Shown: positions 11,287 through 19,802 of the stretch, piece by piece
Position numbering within the stretch: the first letter of the stretch is position 1
Layout: every line of letters begins with the position of its first letter
Assembly (NCBI GenBank): GCA_024707145.1
Contig: JANQAI010000008.1
Location: 1-64,000, forward strand
DNA length: 64,000 bases
DNA from: Magnetospirillum sp.
GTDB lineage: Bacteria; Pseudomonadota; Alphaproteobacteria; Rhodospirillales; Magnetospirillaceae
Direction of reading: 5' to 3'
Program-made: the position numbers and the translations under genes
The notes under the pieces: model-generated
Databases searched by the model: none
Seen by the model: the letters and a program-made list of their open reading frames with translations, nothing else
Told to the model about the DNA's origin: nothing

Positions 11287-12269
11287 ATGACTATCAGACC
11301 GGCCTGGATCATCGGTGCATTAGGACTGATTTGCGTCGCCCTTATCCTGACTGCGATGCCGCCCGCAGGACTGGCGGCGGCAGAGGACTGGCTGGCGCAG
11401 CGGCTGACGGCGGACAAGCTGTTGAAGTTAATGGTGGAATCTCTGGTCCTGCTGCCTGCCGCCTTCGCGGTGGAGATCGCCGCCACCGGATGGGCCGGCT
11501 GCTCGCTGCGCAAACTGCTGTTCGAACGGACCCCCTCCATGAAGGTGGATGGGCTGATCTACCTCGTCGGTGCCGTGCGCCTCCCCCATCTGCTGACCGC
11601 GCCGCTGGCCTTCGCCGGCCTGTCCACCGCCGCCCTGGTGGGCAACGGCGTGCTGGCGGAACACGCGGGCCTGGGCGGCCTGACCACCGTCACCAATCCG
11701 GTGTGGGGCTTCGTGGTGTGCTGGCTGGTGCGCGACTTCGCCTTCTACTGGGTGCACCGGGGGCTGCATTCCCGCACTTGGTGGCCGCTGCACCGGCTGC
11801 ACCACTCGGCCAGGGACATGACCTTGATCTGCTCGGGACGCAGCAACTTCATCGCCGATATCGGCCTGAACATGGTCCTGGCCGCCCCGCTCTCGCTGTT
11901 CACCCTGCCCGAGCAGAGCATCCTGGCGGCCCAGCTGGCGGTGGTCTTCCACGGCCTGCTGTCCCATTCCAACTGGGCCTCGGACTGGGGCTGGTTCGGC
12001 CGCTGGGTGCTGGTCTCCCCCTGCACCACCGCCTGCACCATGGCCTGCGGCCCGAGGAATACACCCGCAATTTCGGCACCATGCCGCTGTGGGACCATCT
12101 GTTCGGCACCTTCAGCCAGCCCGGCGCCGTGCCGGTGGCCATCGGCGTGCAACACCCGGCCTATGACAGCGTACGCGGCAGCTTCGCCATGCTGGTGCCG
12201 GAACTGGTGGAAACGGCGCGCCTGCTGCGCGGCAAGCCGGTGGACGACCCCTCGGTCGCCGGCGGCTAG
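11287..12269 (+). CDS. Sterol desaturase/fatty acid hydroxylase family membrane protein, one frame break
   Basis: Integral membrane di-iron hydroxylase of about 327 residues. Several hydrophobic spans are followed by the three histidine clusters of the family: the first at HRGLHSRTWWPLHRLHHSA, a second at HGLLSHSN, and the last at HHRLHHGLRPEEYTRNFG, continuing to PLWDHLFGTF. Such enzymes hydroxylate or desaturate lipids or carotenoids at the inner membrane. The frame breaks at a C5 run (12017-12021); a sixth C would give SPLHHRLHHGLRPEE in frame. I start at 11287 (MTIRPAWIIG), behind GGGGAA. The substrate is unknown. Confidence 0.82.
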
Positions 12270-12325
12270 GAGGTGGCCTCGCCGCCGTGCTAGTCTGCCG
12301 GCCGACGAGCACGGCGGAGACGAGG

Positions 12326-12820
12326 ATGGACCGCTTCACGGTTTCGCTGGACGAGGAATTGCTGGCGCAGTTCGACGACTACATCCGCCGGCGCGGCTAC
12401 GGCAACCGCTCGGAGGCGGTGCGCGACATCCTGCGCAGCACGCTGGAGGCCGAGCGCCTGACCGAAGAGGAGGACGGCCATTGCATCGCCTGCCTGTCCT
12501 ACATCTACAACCACCATGAGCGCGAGCTGGCCCGCCGTCTGACCGAGGCCAGCCACGCCCATCACGACCTCACCCTGTCCACCCTGCACGTCCACCTGGA
12601 CCACGAGAACTGCATGGAGGTCAGCGTGCTGCAGGGCCCCACCCGCGCGGTACGCCGCTTCGCCGACGCCATCACCGCCGAAACCGGCGTGCGCCACGGC
12701 GCCTTGAACGCCGTGCCGGTGGAGGTAGGTCACAGCCACGACCACCAGCATGACCATGGCGGCGACGACCACCATCATGGCCACGGGCACGCCCACGTGC
12801 ACTCCAGCCCGAAGACCTGA
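12326..12820 (+). CDS. nikR: Nickel-responsive regulator NikR
   Basis: Ribbon-helix-helix repressor that binds DNA when loaded with Ni(II), controlling nickel uptake. The N-terminus MDRFTVSLDEELLAQFDDYI is the DNA-binding arm. The C-terminal ACT-like domain has the nickel ligands in STLHVHLDHENCMEV (His-x-His-x5-Cys) plus an upstream His in the HAHHD segment. The 164-residue protein ends in a His-rich tail (about 14 His in the last 30 residues), which is unusual in length and may buffer nickel. Its natural target, the nikKMLQO operon, lies 2.5 kb downstream. Confidence 0.93.
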   Translation: MDRFTVSLDEELLAQFDDYIRRRGYGNRSEAVRDILRSTLEAERLTEEEDGHCIACLSYIYNHHERELARRLTEASHAHHDLTLSTLHVHLDHENCMEVSVLQGPTRAVRRFADAITAETGVRHGALNAVPVEVGHSHDHQHDHGGDDHHHGHGHAHVHSSPKT

Positions 12821-12829
12821 ACGGGCCGC

Positions 12830-13560
12830 ATGGCGCGCACCATCCTGATTCTGGGCGGCACCGCCGAAGCCAACGCCCTGGCGGCGGAACTGGCGAAACG
12901 CCCGGACCTGCGGGTGATCTCCTCCCTGGCCGGCCGCACCAGCCGGCCACACCTGCCGGCGGGCGAGGTGCGCGTGGGCGGCTTCGGCGGGCCCGAGGGG
13001 CTGGCAGCCACCCTGCGCGCCGAGGGGGTGGACGCGGTGGTGGACGGCACCCACCCCTTCGCCGCCCGCATGGGCTGGAACGCCGCCCAGGCCTGCGCCG
13101 CAGCCGGGGTGAAGCTGCTGCGGCTCGACCGCCCGGCCTGGACGCCCGGTCCTGGCGATCGCTGGGACGAGGTGACGGATTGGCCCGAGGCGGTGGATAT
13201 TCTGGAACGCCATGCGACCCGCGTCCTGCTGGCCGTCGGCCGGCAGGAGCTGGAGCCCTTCGCCGCCCTGGCCCGCGTGTGGTTCCTGATCCGCTCGGTG
13301 GAAGCGCCCTCCCCCTGCCCGCCTTCACCCAGGCGGAAGTGCTGTTGGCGCGCGGGCCGTTCACCGTCGAGGCCGAGCGCGCATTGCTGTCGTCGCGCCG
13401 CATCGACACCATCGTGTGCAAGAACAGCGGCGGCCCCGCCGATGCCAAGCTGGCCGCCGCCCGCGAATTGAGCCTGCGGGTGGTGATGAAACGCCGCCCG
13501 CCGCGCCCCCAGACCGCCATGGCGGCGTCAGTGGCCGAGGCGCTGGACTGGCTGGGCTAG
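12830..13560 (+). CDS. cobK: Precorrin-6A reductase (CobK/CbiJ), one frame break
   Basis: NAD(P)H-dependent reductase of the corrin macrocycle in cobalamin biosynthesis, about 243 residues. It begins MARTILILGGTAEANALAAE (Rossmann glycine motif) and contains VVDGTHPFAARMGWNA and DTIVCKNSGG, both typical of CobK. The frame breaks at a C5 run, 13311-13315; a sixth C restores ...EAPSPLPAFTQAEVLLARGPF. It follows nikR by nine bases and is probably co-transcribed with it; cbiD for the same pathway lies convergent 0.5 kb away. Confidence 0.87.
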
Positions 13561-13603
13561 GGCGGCGTGCCCTAAATCTGCATGATGCTCCATGGCTCCT
13601 TTT

Positions 13604-13752
13604 CGTCATCGCCGGGCCACCGGGTCTGGCCGAAGGCCAGCCCGGCGGTAAACTTCACGACCCGGCGATCCACGCGTCGCCGCAAAAAATTCGTGGTGAT
13701 AGCGGGTTAGGCGGTGCCACGTGGATGCCCGCGTCAAGCGCGGGCATGACGA
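13604..13752. repeat. REP-like palindromic element
   Basis: Lies in the 512-base gap between cobK and cbiD, in which I see no gene. It contains GGGTCTGGCCGAAGGCCAGCCC-type complementary segments and a hairpin at 13725-13747 (ATGCCCGCG-tcaag-CGCGGGCAT). Related sequences recur at 13964, 20752 and 62433. Confidence 0.65.
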
Positions 13753-13832
13753 GCACGAGGGAGGAACGGTCGGTCCGGTCTAATTTGGGAGCGGAGCAAA
13801 CCTGGATAGGTTCCAGCGATATCGGTTCCACG

Positions 13833-13934
13833 AAACACAGATGAACGCCGATAAACACGGATGAACACAGATAGGTTTTTCCTTATCTGTGTCCATCTGT
13901 GTGCGCCGCCAGGCGCCTGTGTTTATCTGTGTTT
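13833..13934. repeat. Inverted array of AACACAGAT-type short units
   Basis: Left arm 13833-13873 reads as repeated units AAACACAGATGAAC, GATAAACACGGATGAAC, ACAGAT. The right arm, 13883-13934, is the same kind of unit on the other strand (TTATCTGTGTCCATCTGTG, then GTTTATCTGTGTTT), with a small hairpin GCGCC-gcca-GGCGC inside it. The composition is clearly lower in GC than the surroundings. Similar AACACAGATG-type strings occur between genes of unrelated bacteria; their nature is not known to me. Confidence 0.75.
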
Positions 13935-13963
13935 ACTGAACGACTGATGGCCGTGAGGCCAAG

Positions 13964-14033
13964 GATGGCCGGGCATTCCAGGTACGTGGCGCAATCCTTG
14001 ACCGGATGCCCTTGGGCCAAGCCCGGGCATGAC
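13964..14033. repeat. REP-like palindromic element
   Basis: Partial copy of the dispersed element, with GGATGCCCTTGGGCCAAGC and CCGGGCATGAC segments, immediately downstream of cbiD. Confidence 0.5.
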
Positions 14034-14072
14034 GGGGAAGGGAAATGCGCCGGTCAGAAACTGGGAACCATC

Positions 14073-15161
14073 CTAACGGCTTTCGCCCACCAGATTGCCC
14101 TTGCGGTCGAACACCAGCACCTCCACCGCCACGGGGGCCTGGCCCAGCACGCCCAGCGCGACCTGACGGGCCTGGGCAGCAATGGCGCCGCCCAGGGGCA
14201 GGCCGGCGGATCGTGCCAATTCCAGCACCTCCAATGCGGTATTGGCGGCGCCGGCCCGAGCCACCAGGTCGGCGGAGGCCCCTAATTGGTGCAGATGGCC
14301 GGCCAGCCACGCCCTGTCCACCTGCGACCGCTTGGAATGCAGGTCCATCCACCCGGCCGCCAGCTTGGACAGCTTGGCGAAGCCGCCGGCGATGGTGACG
14401 CGCGGAACGGGATGGTGGCGCAGGTATTTCAGCATGCCGCCGGCGAAATCGCCCATGTCGATGACGGCGTCCTCGGGCAAGCCGGTCAGAGCGCGCGCCG
14501 CCTTTTCCGAGGTGCTGCCCACGCAGCCCACCACATGGTCCAGCCCGGTGGCCCGCGCCACGTCGATGCCGCGCTGGATGGAATGGATCCAGGCCGAACA
14601 GGAATAGGGCACCACCACCCCGGTGGTGCCCAGGATGGAGATGCCGCCCACGATCCCCAGGCGCGGGTTCCAGGTGGCCTGGGCGATGCGCTCGCCACCG
14701 GGCACCGAGATTTCGATCTCCACGTCGGCCGGCTGGCCGTGGCGGAGGGCGACCTCGTGCACCACCTCGGCCATCAGCCGGCGCGGCACCGGATTGATGG
14801 CCGGCTCGCCCGGCGGCACCGGCAGGCCCGGCTTGGTGACCATGCCCACTCCGGCCCCGGCGCGGAACACCACGCCGCCGCCCGGCGCGCCCCGGCGCAA
14901 GGTGGCGATGATGGTGGCGCCATGGGTGACGTCGGGATCGTCGCCGGCATCCTTGACCACGCCCGCTTTGGCCCAGCCCTCGCCGGCCTCGGCCAGCGCC
15001 AGCGCAAAGGCGGGCGCCTCGCCGCGCGGCAGGACGATGCCCACCGGATCGGGAAAACCTTCGCCGAACAGCGCCTGGCAGGCCGCCTTGGTGGCCGCCG
15101 TGGCGCAGGCACCGGTGGTCCAGCCGGAGCGCAGGGGCTTGTCGTTCTCGGGGTCGCTCAT
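14073..15161 (-). CDS. cbiD: Cobalt-precorrin-5B C1-methyltransferase CbiD
   Basis: SAM-dependent methylation of C-1 with ring-contraction-linked deacylation in corrin synthesis. About 362 residues from MSDPENDKPLRSGWTTGACA; SGWTTGACATAATKAACQAL is the CbiD N-terminal signature, followed by GAGVGMVTKPGLPVPPGEPA and VGCVGSTSEKAARAL. Presence of CbiD rather than CobF is typical of the anaerobic branch, though alphaproteobacteria often mix the branches. It is convergent with cobK and divergent from nikK. I chose the second ATG, since the first would add nine residues without a good site. Confidence 0.92.
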   Translation of the reverse strand: MSDPENDKPLRSGWTTGACATAATKAACQALFGEGFPDPVGIVLPRGEAPAFALALAEAGEGWAKAGVVKDAGDDPDVTHGATIIATLRRGAPGGGVVFRAGAGVGMVTKPGLPVPPGEPAINPVPRRLMAEVVHEVALRHGQPADVEIEISVPGGERIAQATWNPRLGIVGGISILGTTGVVVPYSCSAWIHSIQRGIDVARATGLDHVVGCVGSTSEKAARALTGLPEDAVIDMGDFAGGMLKYLRHHPVPRVTIAGGFAKLSKLAAGWMDLHSKRSQVDRAWLAGHLHQLGASADLVARAGAANTALEVLELARSAGLPLGGAIAAQARQVALGVLGQAPVAVEVLVFDRKGNLVGESR

Positions 15162-15229
15162 GGGCGCAACCCTTCCATTCGCGCCCACGCCCTGTCAATG
15201 CGGGCGATCCCCTTGACGACCGCCCGTTC

Positions 15230-15256
15230 GTATGAAAAGTTTTGCAATCGTATTAC
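15230..15256 (+). promoter_or_regulatory. Candidate NikR operator/promoter upstream of nikK
   Basis: In the gap between divergent cbiD and nikK, GTATGA (15230-15235) is followed after 15 bases by TATTAC (15251-15256). NikR operators described in Escherichia coli have GTATGA and TCATAC half sites 16 bases apart, so one half is exact and the other is degenerate. The stretch is the only AT-rich part of the gap and starts 54 bases before the nikK ATG. Low-confidence assignment. Confidence 0.3.
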
Positions 15257-15283
15257 GCACTATCGGTTCAGGGGTGTTTCACC

Positions 15284-16054
15284 ATGTCGTTCTTCGTCCG
15301 GCCGGCCTTGGTCGTTGCCGCCCTGCTGGCGCTGGCGCCGTCGGCCCACGCCCATTTCCAGGAAATCCTGCCGTCGGCCGACATCGTGCCGGAACAGGGC
15401 GACCGGAGGGTCAAGCTGGATCTGGTGTTCACCCACCCGTTCGAGGGCGGGCCGACCATGGAAATGGGCCCGCCGGTGCAGTTCGGCGTGCTGGCCGACG
15501 GCAGGAAGACCGACCTCAAGGCGGCGCTGGTGAGGAAGCCCGTGGAGGGCAAGACCGCGTTCGAGGCCTCGTACCAGATCAAGGCGCCGGGCGATTACGT
15601 CTTCTACGTGGAACCCGCCCCCTATTGGGAGCCGGCCGAACGCAAGCACATCATCCACTATGCCAAGGTGGTGGTGGATTTCGGCTCGGGCGAGGGTTGG
15701 GACAAGCTGGTCGGCCTGCCGGTGGAGATCGAGCCGCTGGTGCGCCCCTACGGCCTCTGGACCGGCAACCAGTTCCGCGGCATCGTGCGCAAGAACGGCA
15801 AGCCGGTGCCCTTCGCCGAGATCGAGGTGGAATGGGTCAATGACGGCGGCGTCAAGGCGCCGGCCGATCCTTTCGTCACCCAGGTGATCAAGGCGGATTC
15901 CTCGGGCCAGTTCGCCTACACCATGCCGCGCGCCGGCTGGTGGGGCTTCGCCGCCCTGGTAGAGGGCGACAAGCCCATGAAGGCGCCCGACGGCAAGCCC
16001 GCTTCGGTGGAACTGGGCGGTGTGATGTGGGTAAAAGCCGTCGATATGAAGTAG
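15284..16054 (+). CDS. nikK: NikK, DUF4198 periplasmic component of the ECF nickel transporter
   Basis: A 256-residue exported protein. A cleavable signal peptide ([23 protein letters not shown]) precedes a mature start [12 protein letters not shown], with an N-terminal His that could bind metal. The rest is a DUF4198 beta-sandwich with conserved [19 protein letters not shown] and a C-terminal carboxypeptidase-regulatory-like fold. It leads an operon nikK-nikM-nikL-nikQ-nikO, the nikKMLQO type of nickel ECF system. An in-frame ATG 42 bases earlier lacks a site. Confidence 0.85.
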   Translation: MSFFVRPALVVAALLALAPSAHAHFQEILPSADIVPEQGDRRVKLDLVFTHPFEGGPTMEMGPPVQFGVLADGRKTDLKAALVRKPVEGKTAFEASYQIKAPGDYVFYVEPAPYWEPAERKHIIHYAKVVVDFGSGEGWDKLVGLPVEIEPLVRPYGLWTGNQFRGIVRKNGKPVPFAEIEVEWVNDGGVKAPADPFVTQVIKADSSGQFAYTMPRAGWWGFAALVEGDKPMKAPDGKPASVELGGVMWVKAVDMK

Positions 16055-16068
16055 GAGCAGCCTTTTCC

Positions 16069-16704
16069 ATGGCTCACATTCCCGACGGCGTCGTCTCCGT
16101 CCCCGTGCTGATCAGCGGCGCCGCGATTTCCGTCGCCGGCTGCGCCTATGGCCTGAAGCGGATCGCGCCCGAGCGCATTCCCCAGGTGGCGATCCTGTCG
16201 GCGGTGTTCTTCGTCGCGTCGCTGGTGCACTTCCCGGTGGGCCCCAGCAGCGTGCACCTGATCCTGAACGGGCTGACCGGCGTGGTGCTGGGCTGGGCGG
16301 CCTTTCCCGCCATCCTGGTCGCCCTGGTGCTGCACGCCGTCATGTTCGGCTTCGGCGGCCTGGTGGTGCTGGGCGTCAATTTGACGAACATGGCGGTGCC
16401 GGCCGTCCTGTGCGGCCTGTTGTTCGACACCGTGCACCGCCGCTCCGCAGGCAAGCCGGCCCGTTCCGCCGCCGCCGCCGGGCTGTGCGGCGCCTTGGGC
16501 GTGCTGCTGACCGCGACCGCCGTGGCACTGTCCCTGGCCCTGAGCGGGCGTGAATTTGTCGCCGCCGCCAAGCTGATCGTGCTGACCCACATCCCGGTCA
16601 TGGTCATCGAAGCAGCCTTCACCGCCGCCGCCGTCAGCCTGCTGCTGCGGGTGAAGCCCGGCTTCCTGGACCGCTCCGCCCCCATGGCGGAGGAAACGCC
16701 ATGA
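16069..16704 (+). CDS. nikM: NikM, substrate-capture membrane component of the nickel ECF transporter
   Basis: CbiM/NikM family S component, about 211 residues with six to seven membrane spans. The N-terminus MAHIPDGVVS is the critical feature: in this family the mature N-terminal amine and His-2 bind the metal. Here Met is followed by Ala, so Met removal would give Ala-His-Ile-Pro-Asp-Gly with His at position 2. The second ligand region is visible as VHFPVGPSSVHLILNGLTG near residue 47. The nikL ATG overlaps its stop (ATGA). Confidence 0.92.
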   Translation: MAHIPDGVVSVPVLISGAAISVAGCAYGLKRIAPERIPQVAILSAVFFVASLVHFPVGPSSVHLILNGLTGVVLGWAAFPAILVALVLHAVMFGFGGLVVLGVNLTNMAVPAVLCGLLFDTVHRRSAGKPARSAAAAGLCGALGVLLTATAVALSLALSGREFVAAAKLIVLTHIPVMVIEAAFTAAAVSLLLRVKPGFLDRSAPMAEETP

Positions 16705-17297
16705 GACACCCCTTCGTCATCGCCGCCGCCCTGGTTGCCGTGCTCGCCGCCGCCCCGGCCTGGGCCCACAAGATGAAGGTGTTTGCCACCGCCGAAGGCA
16801 GCACGGTTTCCGGCTACGCCTATTTCAACGCCGACAGCCGGGCCATCCAGTCCAAGGTGGTCGTCGCCGGCCCCGACGGCAGCCCAGTGTTCGAGGGCGC
16901 CACCGACGAACACGGCCAGTTCGCCTTCCAGGCCACCCGGCGCATGGACCACATCATCACCGTGGATGGCGGCGACGGCCATGTGGCCAGCTTCACCGTC
17001 ACCGCCGCCGAGCTGCCCGACAACCTGCCGGCAGGCACAGCCGCCGCTCCTACCCCGCTTGCCGCCACCAACGGCGGCGCGGCGCCCGCTGCCGACCTGC
17101 ACGCGGCCATCGAGCAGGCGGTGGTCCGCCAGATTCGCCCACTGCGCGAGCAGATCGATGCCTATCAGGAAAAGATCTGGTGGCATGACGTGCTGGGCGG
17201 CATCGGCTATATCATCGGCATGGCCGGGCTGGCCTTCGGCCTGGCCAACCGCAAGCGGCCGCCCCAGGCGGCAAGCAAGGACAAGACCGGGCCATGA
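16701..17297 (+). CDS. nikL: NikL, accessory membrane-anchored component of the nickel transporter
   Basis: A 198-residue protein with a signal peptide (AAPAWA cleavage, mature start HKMKVFATAEG), a periplasmic beta domain resembling a carboxypeptidase-regulatory or NikK-like fold, an Ala/Pro-rich linker near residues 110-130, then a coiled segment and a C-terminal membrane span (VLGGIGYIIGMAGLAFGLAN) ending in a basic tail. Mature His at the N-terminus parallels NikK. It is coupled to nikM and nikQ by overlapping start/stop codons. Confidence 0.85.
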   Translation: MRHPFVIAAALVAVLAAAPAWAHKMKVFATAEGSTVSGYAYFNADSRAIQSKVVVAGPDGSPVFEGATDEHGQFAFQATRRMDHIITVDGGDGHVASFTVTAAELPDNLPAGTAAAPTPLAATNGGAAPAADLHAAIEQAVVRQIRPLREQIDAYQEKIWWHDVLGGIGYIIGMAGLAFGLANRKRPPQAASKDKTGP

Positions 17298-18112
17298 GTC
17301 GTTTCCCTGCCCATTGCGGCGATGCCGGCAGCCTCGGCGACGAGGACTGCGCTTGCCGTTCCGGGGTGCCGGAGGACGATGCCGGGAATGGGCCGGTGGG
17401 CCGCCTGGACCCGCGCAGCCGCATCCTGGCCGCAATGCTGTTCGCCCTGCTGGTGGTGGCGCTGAACCACCCTGCCGCCCTGGCGCTGGCGGTGGTTCTG
17501 GCCGTGGCCGCCGCCCTGCTGGCACGGCTGGAGCCGGCGCCGACGCTGCGCCGCATGCTGGCGCTGGACGGTTTCATGGTGCTGGCGGTGGCCCTGCTGC
17601 CCTTCACCGTGCCCGGCGACGCCCTGTTCAGTCTGGCCGGGCTGGATGCCTCGCGCCAGGGCGTGGAGCGGGCGGCGGTGATCCTGCTCAAGGCCAATGC
17701 GGTGGTGCTGATGGTGCTGGCCCTGGTGGGCTCCATGGAGGCCGTCGCCCTCGGCCACGCCCTCAGGCGGCTGGGCGCTCCCGACAAGCTGGTCCACTTG
17801 TTCCTGTTCACTGTGCGCTATCTGGACGTGCTGCAGCGGGAATATCTGCGCCTGCGCATCGCCATGCGGGCGCGCGCCTTCGCCATGCGCAGCGACCGCC
17901 ACACCTGGCGCTCGGTGGGCTATCTGTTCGGCATGCTGATGGTCCGCAGCATCGAACGCTCCGAGCGCATCGTCGCCGCCATGCGCTGCCGCGGTTTCGA
18001 CGGCCGCTTCCCCAGCCTGGACGAGCCGACCCGCTTCCGCCTGCCCGACGGCGTCTTCGCCCTGGCCTCACTGGCCGGCATGGTGCTGCTGATGATGGTC
18101 GAGGCGGTGTGA
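17294..18112 (+). CDS. nikQ: NikQ, ECF transporter T component
   Basis: CbiQ/NikQ-type transmembrane coupling protein, 272 residues, with about five membrane spans and the two cytoplasmic ARG-type coupling motifs, seen as MRARAFAM and MRCRGFDGRFP. These helices contact the ATPase NikO. An unusual Cys-containing 35-residue N-terminal extension (CGDAGSLGDEDCACRSG) precedes the family domain and may bind metal. The TGA stop overlaps the nikO ATG. Confidence 0.9.
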   Translation: MSRFPAHCGDAGSLGDEDCACRSGVPEDDAGNGPVGRLDPRSRILAAMLFALLVVALNHPAALALAVVLAVAAALLARLEPAPTLRRMLALDGFMVLAVALLPFTVPGDALFSLAGLDASRQGVERAAVILLKANAVVLMVLALVGSMEAVALGHALRRLGAPDKLVHLFLFTVRYLDVLQREYLRLRIAMRARAFAMRSDRHTWRSVGYLFGMLMVRSIERSERIVAAMRCRGFDGRFPSLDEPTRFRLPDGVFALASLAGMVLLMMVEAV

Positions 18113-18768
18113 TGGCACCCCTGTTCCGGCTGGACGGCATCCGCTTCGCCTATGACCGCGCCCGCCCGGTGCTGGACGGCGCCTCGTTCCAGCTGGCCGC
18201 CGGCGAGAAGGTGGCCCTGACCGGGGCCAACGGCGCCGGCAAGACCACCTTGTTCCACCTGATGGTCGGCCTGCTCAAGCCCTTGGCGGGCTCCGTCGAG
18301 GCCTTCGGCCTCCAGCGGCGGAGCGAGGCGGATTTCCATGAGGTCCGCGCCCGCGCCGGCATCCTGTTCCAGGACAGCGACGACCAGCTGTTCTGCCCCA
18401 CCGTGGCCGAGGACGTGGCCTTCGGCCCCCTGAACCTGGGCAAGCGCCCGGCCGAGGCCCGCGCCATCGTCGCCGAGACCCTGGGCATGCTGGGACTCGG
18501 CGGGTTCGAGGACCGCATCACCCACAAGCTGTCGGGCGGCCAGAAGCGCTTGGTGGCGCTGGCCACCGTGCTGGCCATGCGGCCCGACGTGCTGTTGCTG
18601 GACGAACCCACCAACGCCCTGGACGAACCCACCGAGGCTCGGTTGACCGACATCCTGGCGACCCTACCCCAGGCCATGGTGGTGATTTCGCACGACAAGA
18701 CCTTCCTCGACCGCGTCGCCACCCGCCGGGTGCGGCTGGAAAACGGCCGGCTGGGCGATGACGCCTGA
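18112..18768 (+). CDS. nikO: NikO, ECF transporter ATPase
   Basis: ABC ATPase of 218 residues powering nickel uptake. Walker A GANGAGKTT near residue 37, Q-loop FQDSDDQLFCPTVAEDVAFG, signature LSGGQKRL, Walker B VLLLDEPTNALD and switch His in VISHDKTF are all present. The QDSDDQLFCPTV stretch is typical of CbiO/NikO proteins. It is the last gene of the nikKMLQO operon. Confidence 0.95.
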   Translation: MAPLFRLDGIRFAYDRARPVLDGASFQLAAGEKVALTGANGAGKTTLFHLMVGLLKPLAGSVEAFGLQRRSEADFHEVRARAGILFQDSDDQLFCPTVAEDVAFGPLNLGKRPAEARAIVAETLGMLGLGGFEDRITHKLSGGQKRLVALATVLAMRPDVLLLDEPTNALDEPTEARLTDILATLPQAMVVISHDKTFLDRVATRRVRLENGRLGDDA

Positions 18769-18835
18769 CCTTTCGATCTATTGAAGGAGGCCGCCCGGCC
18801 TCCCCATGTGCCAGTCCGATGCGGAGGGTTGGCCC

Positions 18836-19030
18836 ATGCGTCTGCTGGCTTTGGTCCTGCTGCTTCTGTTGCCGGCCTGCGGCGGCTACCGTTCGGCGCC
18901 CGTCACCGGCAGCGAGCAAAGCGCCGTGCTGCCGCCAGGCACCGGCAACGATGCCACCCGCGACGGCTTCTACGACGGCGGCATCTACGATCCCGACCTG
19001 ACCAGACGTGTACTGAGGTTGCCCGAATGA
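18836..19030 (+). CDS. Small lipoprotein
   Basis: 64 residues. MRLLALVLLLLLPACGG has a lipobox (LLPAC), so the mature protein would be a lipid-anchored peptide of about 50 residues with a Gly/Asp-rich tail (DGFYDGGIYDPDLTRRV). Its stop overlaps the start of a second small lipoprotein. Function unknown; position after nikO suggests a link to the transporter operon, but a 67-base gap separates them. Confidence 0.65.
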   Translation: MRLLALVLLLLLPACGGYRSAPVTGSEQSAVLPPGTGNDATRDGFYDGGIYDPDLTRRVLRLPE

Positions 19031-19209
19031 CTCCACGGACCATGACCATCGCAGCCATCCTGGCCCTGGCGCTCGCCGCCTGCGCCAGCCCCTATCAGCA
19101 CGCCCTGGACAGCCGCGTGCTGGAGCGGCCCGAGCCGCCCATGACCGCCGCCGACCAGGACGCGCTGGCCCCCTATCTCAACTCGCCCTATTTCCGCGAC
19201 CGGCCCTAA
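19027..19209 (+). CDS. Small lipoprotein
   Basis: 60 residues beginning MTPRTMTIAAILALALAACA, with a lipobox LAAC, and a short mature region ending APYLNSPYFRDRP. Start codon overlaps the upstream lipoprotein stop (ATGA), so the two are likely made together. No recognised domain. Confidence 0.6.
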   Translation: MTPRTMTIAAILALALAACASPYQHALDSRVLERPEPPMTAADQDALAPYLNSPYFRDRP

Positions 19210-19214
19210 GCGGC

Positions 19215-19655
19215 TCAGCGCGGGCCGGTGAGCCAGCGCAGGGTGGCCACGTCCCACGGCAGCACGATAGTGGGGTTGGCGGCCTGGGGCTGCACCAGGT
19301 TCCACGGCACCGCCAGGTTGACGGGCTCGCCGCCGCTGCCGGCCATGGTGACGGTCACCGCGCCCAGGCTGCCGTCATTGCCGACGGCGATGCCGCTGAC
19401 CTCGCCGATCCGGCCGCCGCCCGACCCGTAGACCGGCTTGCCCATCAGCTGGCTGCGGATGCGCTCGGCATCGGCCGGGGGCAGGCGCGCCACCAGCGGC
19501 GGTGGCGTGGGCTCGAAATCCGGCGGGTCGTTGGCGCCCAGCGGCGCCCCGGTCACGGGATTGCCCAGTTCGCCCGGCGCGGCGGTGCCGGGACCGCTCT
19601 CGGCCAGGGCGATGGTGGGCGCCAATGCCAGGGCAAGGACAAGCATCATCCGCAT
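19215..19655 (-). CDS. Exported PRC-barrel domain protein
   Basis: About 146 residues. A signal peptide MRMMLVLALALAPTIALAES is followed by a Pro-rich linker and then a PRC-barrel-type domain: LMGKPVYGSGGGRIGEVSGI, then VGNDGSLGAVTVTMAG and AVPWNLVQPQ. PRC-barrel proteins in the alphaproteobacterial periplasm are common and mostly of unknown role. It converges on the lipoprotein pair with five bases between stops. Confidence 0.75.
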   Translation of the reverse strand: MRMMLVLALALAPTIALAESGPGTAAPGELGNPVTGAPLGANDPPDFEPTPPPLVARLPPADAERIRSQLMGKPVYGSGGGRIGEVSGIAVGNDGSLGAVTVTMAGSGGEPVNLAVPWNLVQPQAANPTIVLPWDVATLRWLTGPR

Positions 19656-19802
19656 GGCGATCTCCGTTTTCTCCCCCTCCTCCCCAGATGGCGGCGGGCC
19701 GGCCCCGGTCAACCCGGCCATCGGGCCATGCGGATGCGCATCGACGCTGGCCGGCAGGTTTGCTAACGTCAGCGGCGAAAGTCGCGCCCAAAGGAAGATG
19801 CC

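Noticed and set aside
14073..15283. Cobalamin riboswitch near the cobK/cbiD/nikK genes
   Set aside because: I looked for a B12-box-like GCCACTG element and the surrounding arms and did not see them in the leaders of cbiD or nikK.
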